Assembly (NCBI GenBank): GCA_963932145.1
Contig: OZ010603.1
Location: 79,689,622 to 79,753,621, forward strand
Length of the DNA: 64,000 nucleotides
Reading direction: 5' to 3'
Source of the DNA: Acanthosepion lycidas
Lineage: Eukaryota > Mollusca > Cephalopoda > Sepiida > Sepiidae
The position numbers and the translations under genes are program-made. Positions 56,590 to 64,000 of this stretch are shown here, piece after piece (position 1 is the first letter of the stretch; each line of letters starts with the position of its first letter). Under the pieces are notes generated by a model that was not told the DNA's origin, searched no databases, and saw nothing but the letters and a program-made list of their open reading frames with translations.

Positions 56590-56745
56590 TTTTTGCTTTG
56601 TACTCAAACTTGCATTTAGATTTTTCATGATCTTTTTCTTCACTGTTCTCTCTACTTAATGTTTTTTTCTTTTCATATTCTTTTACACTCAGTGACCCCT
56701 TACACCTTAGTGGGTGGTTGGGAGTGATATGATTTAAAAAGTAAT
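56590..56745 (+). mobile_element. LINE 3' untranslated tail, diverged
   Basis: TTTACACTCAGTGACCCCTTA, CACCTTAGTGG and GTGATATGATTTAAAAAG follow the order of 55675-55830. Confidence 0.45.
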
Positions 56746-56902
56746 TAAAATTACTATAATGTATTTCAAAGCAGGCAGAACATCTTCCAAAGAAATAGTA
56801 TGGGTCACTCAAAAGATAGGTCAGCTGAATTTTTTTTTCTTTTTACGAAAAAGTTATAAAAATAATATAATAAACTCACCAAGTCCTTATTTCTCTCTGT
56901 GT

Positions 56903-58031
56903 GTCACACACACACACACACTCTGTCTCTCTCTGTGTCGCACACACACACACACACACACACACTCTGTCTCTCTCTGTGTCGCATACACACACACTCT
57001 GTCTCTCTCTGTGTCGCATACACACACACTCTGTCTCTCTCTGTGTCGCATACACACACACTCTGTCTCTCTCTGTGTCGCATACACACACACTCTGTCT
57101 CTCTCTGTGTCGCATACACACACACTCTGTCTCTCTCTGTGTCGCATACACACACACTCTGTCTCTCTCTGTGTCGCATACACACACACTCTGTCTCTCT
57201 CTGTGTCGCATACACACACACTCTGTCTCTCTCTGTGTCGCATACACACACACTCTGTCTCTCTCTGTGTCGCATACACACACACTCTGTCTCTCTCTGT
57301 GTCGCATACACACACACTCTGTCTCTCTCTGTGTCGCATACACACACACTCTGTCTCTCTCTGTGTCGCATACACACACACTCTGTCTCTCTCTGTGTCG
57401 CATACACACACACTCTGTCTCTCTCCGTGTCGCATACACACACACTCTGTCTCTCTCCGTGTCGCACACACGCACACACACTCTGTCTCTCTCCGTGTCG
57501 CACACACGCACACACACTCTGTCTCTCTCCGTGTCGCACACACGCACACACACTCTGTCTCTCTCCGTGTCGCACACACGCACACACACTCTGTCTCTCT
57601 CCGTGTCGCACACACGCACACACACTCTGTCTCTCTCCGTGTCGCACACACGCACACACACTCTGTCTCTCTCCGTGTCGCACACACGCACACACACTCT
57701 GTCTCTCTCCGTGTCGCACACACGCACACACACTCTGTCTCTCTCCGTGTCGCACACACGCACACACACTCTGTCTCTCTCCGTGTCGCACACACGCACA
57801 CACACTCTGTCTCTCTCCGTGTCGCACACACACACACGCACACACACTGTCCCTCTCCGTGTCGCGTACACACACACACACACACTCTGTCTCTCTCTCT
57901 GTCGCGTACACACACACACACACACACACACTCTGTCTCTCTCTCTGTGTCGCGTACACACACACACACACACACACACTCTGTCTCTCTCTCTGTGTCG
58001 CATACACACACACTCTGTCTCTGTGTCGCGT

Positions 58032-58062
<31 letters not shown>

Positions 58063-58137
58063 GTCTCTCTCACACACACACACACTCTGTCTCTCTCTCT
58101 GTGTCGCATACACACACACTCTGTCTCTGTGTCGCGT

Positions 58138-58168
<31 letters not shown>

Positions 58169-59150
58169 GTCTCTCTCACACACACACACACTCTGTCTCT
58201 CTCTCTGTGTCGCGTGCACACACACACACACACTCTGTGTCTCTCACACACACACACACTCTGTCTCTCTCTCTGTGTCGCGTGCACACACACACACTCT
58301 GTCTCTCTCTCTGTGTCGCGTGCACACACACACACTCTGTCTCTCTCTCTGTGTCGCGTGCACACACACACACACTCTGTCTCTCTCTCTGTGTCGCGTG
58401 CACACACACACACACTCTGTCTCTCTCTCTGTGTCGCGTGCACACACACACACTCTGTCTCTCTCTGTGTCGCATACGCACACTCTGTCTCTCTCTGTGT
58501 CGCATACGCACACACTGTCTCTCTCTCTGTGTCGCACGCACACACACTGTCTCTCTCTGTGTCGCACACACTCTCTCTCTGTGTCGCATACATACACTCA
58601 CACACACACATTCTGTCTCTCTCTGTGTCGCATACATACACTCACACACACACTCTGTCTCTCTGTGTCGCATACATGCACACACACACACACACTGTCT
58701 CTCTCTGTGTCGCATACACACACACACACACACTCTGTCTCTCTCTCTGTCGCATACGCACACACACACACACTCTGTCTCTCTCTCTGTCGCATACACA
58801 CACACACACACACTCTGTCTCTCTCTCTGTCGCATACGCACACACACTCTCTCTGTGTCCCATACGCACACACTCTCTCTCTCTCTGTCACACACTCTCT
58901 CTCTCTCTCTGTCACACACTCTCTCTCTCTCTCTGTCACACACTCTCTCTCTCTCTCTCTGTCACACACTCTCTCTCTCTCTCTCTGTCACACACTCTCT
59001 CTGTGTCACATGCGCACGCACACTCTGTCTCACACACATACTCTCTTTCTGAGTCACACATACACTCTCTCTCTGACTCCCACACACACACACACTCTCT
59101 GACTCCCACACACACACACACTCTCTCTCTCTCTCTCTCTCTCTGTCCCT
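56903..59150. repeat. Compound CA/TCTC/GTCGC satellite with higher-order units
   Basis: 15 units of 32 bp start at 56981 (GTCGCATACACACACACTCT...), the last at 57429. From 57461 ten units of 36 bp follow (GTCGCACACACGCACACACA...), the last at 57785. After 57821 the units vary in length with GTCGCGTACACA, GTCGCGTGCACA and similar forms, and decay to plain CA and TC tracts by 59150. Long frames on both strands (up to 809 residues) are open only because the repeat contains no stops; they overlap in all frames and are not genes. Confidence 0.97.
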
Positions 59151-60017
59151 TTTGGCAATGTATAGCACTTGGAAGCCATATCTGCTAATGATATGAAGAC
59201 ATTGTTAGCAGGATATGGTCAATAACTGAATTATAAGACCATTTGTGGCATTGAACTGCAATGCCGTTATGCAAAAGATCCTTCATGCTTGACAATGGAT
59301 AAGGCCTAATTATTCCAGGTTTGATGGAAACTGTGGGGGGAACATAGCACCTTGTAACCATCTAATGTATTCCTAATTCCCTCTGATGAGTGACCTAGAT
59401 CATATTATGATTTGTTATTGGGACTAAAATGCTATTCTTAATTCAGCCATTGTACTCTCTAGCTTTCTTCAGGTGGTTGTGAGGTATAAACTTGCTAATT
59501 TTTTGGTGCTACTAAGAGATAATACCAATATGTGTAAAAATTAATTCAATCATCAGATTTTTTTTTTTTTTTTTTTTTTTTTTAGAAGTTATCTGGACTT
59601 ATCCTGGTTCTCAGTACTGAGCAAGGGTAATATCAATAATTATGAATTGATAGTTTAGGAATCCTTTTACATTAAGTTCTACCAGCCATCTCTGTAAACT
59701 GGAGTGGTTGGTGAACTTAAAGCCAATTAGCCTTTAATGTTTTGTTTATTTTTTTATTTTTTTATTTTATTTTTTTTCTCTCTCTTTCTCTCCATATAAT
59801 GAATAATGAGAGTATAAAGATACAAAAGAAATTATAAAATGAAGAAATAACCATGACATTCTACACATGTGCACTTACACACACACACAAACACATACAG
59901 GAAAAAAAAAAGTCAATCAAATTGTTTTTTTTTTTTTATTTTTAACTTTATATAAAAATAATGGAAATGAGTAGATCAAATGATTAGACAAAGATTTGTC
60001 TAAGAAACTCTGGAGTT

Positions 60018-60150
60018 GGGGTGCTGAATATAACCTCAATCAGCTAAGTGACAAATTTTATTTGTATTAATTGTCATTTTTATACATATAAAGTTTGTCA
60101 CTTAGATGATTGACGTTACCTTCAGCATCCTGATGCAGAATTTCATATAT
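60018..60150. repeat. Palindromic MITE-like repeat
   Basis: GTGCTGAATATAACCTCAATC and TAAGTGACAAATTTTAT on the left are mirrored as complement by ATAAAGTTTGTCACTTA and GATTGACGTTACCTTCAGCAT on the right. The arms are about 55 bases. No target duplication seen. Confidence 0.55.
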
Positions 60151-60869
60151 ATATGATCATGCACACTTACCTTCAGTATTCATGTATTGTGTTTGCTGGT
60201 TAGAAATCTATTAATAATATCTTATGTATACAAATTTTTTTTCTTTTTCTTTTAAAGAATCATTTTCAGATATGAATTCTTTGTATTTTGAGATTATTTT
60301 TTAAAAACCTTACCAGTGTAGATATTTAATAGGTTCAAGAGAAGATAAAACTGCTGTTGGCCTTTTTCTTATTGTATCTATCTTCTGTTTTCTCTCCGTT
60401 TTCCTTTATCTGCAAAGATTCATGGTTTTTTTTTTTTTTTCTTCTCTTGTTGCAATAATGACATTTGCTTTAGGGCTGTGTGCAATGTGCATTTTGCTGC
60501 TGGCTAAAAATGACACAACATTGCACTTTAGAAATGTTAAGGAGATAGAATTCAAATTCTTCAACTGCTACCTCTTTTTTTTTTTTTTTTTTTTTTTCTC
60601 CATTTTGTTGTAAAACCTTTATTCTCATGCTCCAATTTAAGAAAAGGGTGGGGGGATAAAAAATGTTTTTAAACCTGCGGGTCTTTCATGGCTCTTGTGA
60701 GGTAAACAAAGATGGTTGGAATGTTGTGATTTCTTTCTATACACGTTTTTTTAATTTGTATTTCTGCACTTTAAACAACATTTCTTCTCCGCCACATTAA
60801 AAGCCGAGAAACAATTTGGTCATTTTGATTGCATGAAATTCTCATTGACACTTTTTACAATTTATGAGC

Positions 60870-60907
<38 letters not shown>

Positions 60908-61303
60908 CTTCATGTGATGAACCTTGTTATTACATATCTTATTTACTGTAGTTGCTTACCAGAAATATGTATGAAACCATAATAATATATGTATTGTTAA
61001 TAATAAATTTAATAGATTAAATATGTAAATTATAATTTAATCTCTTATTGTTTGTGCTGGTAATTAAACCAGTGTTTAGTTATTCAATATTATTGATTCA
61101 TTTTTATCTGAAGATAAAACTTGAAGAGGCAAAATAGAGTATCGGTTTTTCTTTGTTTCATCTGCTGGCATCTTATATTTTGCTGTGTGCATGTATATGG
61201 TAAATCCTCAAATTAATGGTCCCTGGACCAACAGGCACCAGATTTAACTTTAAAGCTATATATTAACTTAAAAATACATGTACATATATACTGTATTGAG
61301 ATT

Positions 61304-61335
<32 letters not shown>

Positions 61336-61403
61336 GAGAGTTAAAGGTCAAGTGCAGATCAAATATGGATCCATATCCAACAGGATAAGATAAAAACTAA
61401 ATA

Positions 61404-61505
61404 TTAAGTTGGTGCAAAAATAATGACATAATAATGTCGTTTTTTGACGTATTTTTTAACGTCAAAAAACGACATTATTACGTCATTATTTTTGCACCAA
61501 CCTAA
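61404..61505. mobile_element. Near-perfect palindromic MITE, MADE1/Hsmar1-like ends
   Basis: Two 47-base arms (61404-61450 and 61459-61505) differ at two positions and are separated by 8 bases. TA duplications lie at 61402-61403 and 61506-61507. The tip TTAGGTTGGTGCAAAA is the same as that of the human MADE1/Hsmar1 mariner family; the interior (GTCGTTTTTTGACGT) is different. Confidence 0.92.
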
Positions 61506-61965
61506 TAGCTAATATGCTTCACTTTTATTAAAGCTTTGTCAGAGATTGATACAATACATATAGATAGAACTTTGGTAAAAGATGCCATCAGATGCCCACT
61601 TAGACATACAAGAATCTTTTCAAACTTACCTACATATAGAATTATCTACGGTTTTAATGCACGTGTGATACATGACTGACTAATGAGAATTGACCGTAAC
61701 AAAATTGAAAAATACCAAAGGGTCTGTTTTTTGTCTATTCTCTCAATCTCTGAAGCATTAATAAAAGGTTAGGTTGATGTACATTTCCTACTTGTTCTTT
61801 ATCTTATATACTCTGTGTGGCCATAGGAATCAACACTACAGGGTAACTGTCAGTTTCATTCTTCAATGAAGTCTTCAGACCAAGATCCCATTGAAGTGTG
61901 AAACTGGATGTCATCATGCATTGTTGATTCCAATGTGTTCACAAACAAAAAATACATACACTATT

Positions 61966-62271
61966 AGCCAAAAGTTTGGGTCAACCCTCTGGATTTAATA
62001 ATTACTGTTTCATATCTTCTTCAGTTTAATTAATTCTTACTAAGCTGTAATGCTAAAACTATTTAACTTGGAAGTATATATCATCTAATATTTTTACAGA
62101 GTTTACCTAAAATTTTAAATCTGTCAGCCCAAAGATTTCTATTAGCCAGCAAAGTAGATTAGGCAAAAAGTACATTCGACTTGAAGTGGGTTAGTAAATT
62201 AATTTTTGATAAAGGCTGGCAATTTTTAGTTGGTGGTTTGAAATCCAGAGTGTGACCCCAAAGTTTTAGCC
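61966..62271. mobile_element. Tc1/mariner-like MITE
   Basis: Left end GCCAAAAGTTTGGGTCAACCC and the complement of the right end (GCTAAAACTTTGGGGTCACAC) are inverted repeats. Same family as 34376-34730. Confidence 0.75.
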
Positions 62272-62869
62272 CGGTTTGTGTATATATTGCATATAACTAG
62301 TGTAGCAATGTCATCTAAAATTATGGCAATTGTTGAAAAAGATTTAATAATGAGATGTGATGAAGCAAAAGTCTTGAGATTCGATAAAGCAGACACAAAG
62401 AATTTACAACTAAAATCGAGGCCTATGAACTGTTTAATTAACTTATTTCCTTTATATTCTTTTTAAACTTTCAATAAGATCTATGATTCATTGATTACTC
62501 CTGGTATTATAAAAAATCATTTTGTTCAATATCTATTCATGTTAAAAAAATTTTTATCCGTTTAATATAACAATGAAATTGAAATCTCTGGAAAATGATT
62601 AGCAATAGAACAACAAAGATGGCAACAATGAAGCCTATTTCAAGTTGAAGCAAGATGATCATTTAAATAAAGGTATCAGAGTGCTTCACAAGAACAGCTT
62701 CAGTAAATTAGACTGCAATCTAAGAAATGAAGTAATAAAGGAATGGATTTAATTAAATGGTTCCTTTTGCTTAGCAGGTAATTTTGACTAAATGTAGACA
62801 AATATTTTATTTATATAGATTATTAAAATGACTAGGGGAAATGATCATAAATTTATTAAATTGATTTAC

Positions 62870-63089
62870 CTCCCTTCCCAGACTTGTCAATACCTTGATG
62901 AGTGACCACCTTGGAATACCAGGTGCTGTAGGCATGGATGTGTGGGTGGTGTAATGCATAATAGCTTGGAAAGAGAAATTGGAGAGCCAGGTTCCAATTT
63001 CATTTGGGTTTGTTATATTCACTTACCTTTGGGAAATGTTTGAATCTTCCTCTTCTCCCTGTCATCTATAGGTGAATTAGTAAGACTTG

Positions 63090-63093
<4 letters not shown>
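62870..63093 (+). mobile_element. 5S-headed SINE, 5' truncated
   Basis: TACCTTGATGAGTGACCACC and GGAATACCAGGTGCTGTAGGC (62888-62932) are the last third of 5S rRNA. They are followed by GGATGTGTGGGTGGTGTAATG (A box), AGCCAGGTTCCAATTTC (B box) and the body GGGAAATGTTTGAATC. It ends in (CA)n at 63094-63130. Confidence 0.8.

Positions 63094-63130
<37 letters not shown>
63094..63130. repeat. (CA)n microsatellite
   Basis: About 18 CA units at the end of a SINE. Confidence 0.9.
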
Positions 63131-63138
<8 letters not shown>

Positions 63139-63233
63139 AGCTTCAATATTCATTTTTATATTTACATACTCTATCTCTGATATTGAGCACTTTATCCCAT
63201 AATTATAGCATACCTTAAAACTATATTTCTTTT

Positions 63234-63267
<34 letters not shown>

Positions 63268-63275
63268 TATGACTG

Positions 63276-63663
63276 CCCAAAAATGTATACACACCTCAGG
63301 AAAGGAAAAACTTGTATAGATATTGTAATATTAAATTTTATTCATGCATCACAAGATTAATGCAAGTTACCTTTTGGACTTGACAATCACAAAATAGTGC
63401 CTTTATAGTACAGCAAACTACTGCATGGGCAACGTTTTTGAAAGTGTCCAGTGGGATTGCTGCACATACATACAATTTCTTGTTTAAGGGCCTCGAATGT
63501 AGTTGGTTTTCTGTGATACACAACATCCTTTATGGTCCCCTATAGGTAAAAGTCAGCAGGCGATAAATCAGGAAAATATCTTACTACAGTAAAGTTTTAT
63601 TGCAATTTGATAAAACTACAAAAGGCAAGATTTTCCTTTCCTGAAGAATGTATACATTCTTTT
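63276..63663 (-). mobile_element. Deleted Tc1/mariner-superfamily element
   Basis: Ends CAAAAATGTATACACACCTC, AGGAAAGGAAAA on the left and, in complement, AAAGAATGTATACATTCTTC, AGGAAAGGAAAA on the right are terminal inverted repeats. The interior keeps only a transposase C-terminus on the minus strand. Confidence 0.8.
63338..63590 (-). pseudogene. Transposase C-terminal remnant
   Basis: Minus-strand text around 63580-63540 recalls the D-L-S-P-x-D-F motif followed by GPLKDVV, then LHSRPLNKKLYVCAAIPLDT and FKNVAHAVVCCTIKA to about 63380. This is the same type of ending as 43092-43577. No earlier catalytic motif is left. Confidence 0.55.
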
Positions 63664-64000
63664 TCTTTTCGTGGATTCTGTATATTTTTTTAGATTTAAA
63701 TATTTTCTATCTTTAAATAACACAAAGGGTTGATAAGCTGTAGAAAATGAACCAACTGACAACCTTCCTTTCCACTACAGATGGGATAGGGAATATATAA
63801 ATACACCTTGACAATCATATTGCTTGATGAGGCTCTCTCTTATCAGTATGATCATTAAATACTTGTCAACTGAACAGTATTTATTTATAATATACAATGG
63901 TACATTCCATTCCTTAAGCATAACTTGTGTTGCCATTTCACTTTTAAGAAATATTTTTATTTTTTTAAGTAAATTACACTGTATGATACAGGTTGGCATG

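Larger units (their letters stand above)
34156..64000 (+). other. Probable SNRPB intron 3, possibly reaching beyond the window
   Basis: No proline-rich exon able to complete SmB is seen on the + strand after 34155, and no other host gene appears. The simplest reading is a single intron of at least 29.8 kb packed with transposons and tandem arrays, although the transcript could use a short unrecognised last exon. Stretches with nothing identifiable are 34960-35640, 36760-37400, 38950-39840, 40030-41320, 44200-45820 (poly-A at 44152-44196), 45961-46736, 48290-50400, 52580-54120, 56015-56590, 59150-60000, 60150-61400, 62272-62870 and 63664-64000. They are AT-rich with poly-A/T and (TA)n runs. 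Confidence 0.45.

Noticed and set aside
56759-59188. Overlapping open frames of 393-809 residues on both strands
   Set aside because: They are read-through of a CA/TC/CG satellite that has no stop codons. All frames on both strands are open and the proteins are pure repeats.

Overview
This is AT-rich animal nuclear DNA, most likely from a mollusc and probably a coleoid cephalopod such as an octopus. The evidence is one very recognisable split gene with long introns, many tRNA-like SINEs of the kind described from octopus and squid (some with a 5S rRNA head), frequent (TA)n, (CA)n and poly-T runs, and many worn Tc1/mariner-type transposons. There is no bacterial gene organisation. The species is inferred, not proven.

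The only host gene I can support is SNRPB, encoding spliceosomal Sm protein B/B', on the + strand. Exon 1 (coding part 23927-23929) is just the initiator ATG followed directly by a GTAAGT donor. Exon 2 (31362-31625) encodes the whole Sm fold. Exon 3 (33915-34155) encodes the Gly/Arg/Pro-rich start of the tail. Introns 1 and 2 are about 7.4 and 2.3 kb. The proline-rich C-terminal exon(s) are not visible, so from 34156 to the right edge the window is probably one intron of at least 29.8 kb or sequence beyond it. Two possible microexons (37417-37434 and 44615-44636) lie there.

Left part (1-23.7 kb): a 333-bp repeat, an inverted pair of SINEs, a nearly complete mariner (3830-5115) whose transposase has lost its first catalytic Asp, a young 5S-headed SINE with perfect target-site duplications (5197-5589), long-inverted-repeat elements, LINE 3' ends, a 30-bp/233-bp nested tandem repeat, a tRNA-derived SINE with target duplications (20937-21070), and a compact promoter-like site with NRF1-type and ETS-type motifs (17370-17415) with no gene assigned to it.

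Middle (24-47 kb): SNRPB introns carrying a Helitron-like element, a THAP/P-element-like relic, a hAT element with a perfect 8-bp target duplication, two pogo-like MITEs in opposite orientation, a 540-bp long inverted repeat and a nested DNA transposon.

Right part (46.7-64 kb): three striking tandem arrays (33 bp, about 19.8 copies; 22 bp, 36 copies; and a 2.2-kb CA/TCTC/GTCGC satellite with 32- and 36-bp higher-order units), a broken Ty3/Gypsy gag fossil, a near-perfect palindromic MADE1-like MITE, and further MITE and transposase fragments. Most long open frames in this part are artefacts of repeats without stop codons.

I did not find a convincing new multi-gene system. The most informative items are the single-codon first exon of SNRPB, the composite 5S-tRNA SINEs, the arrays, the minisatellite apparently born inside a MITE, and several dsRNA-forming inverted repeats probably transcribed within SNRPB.
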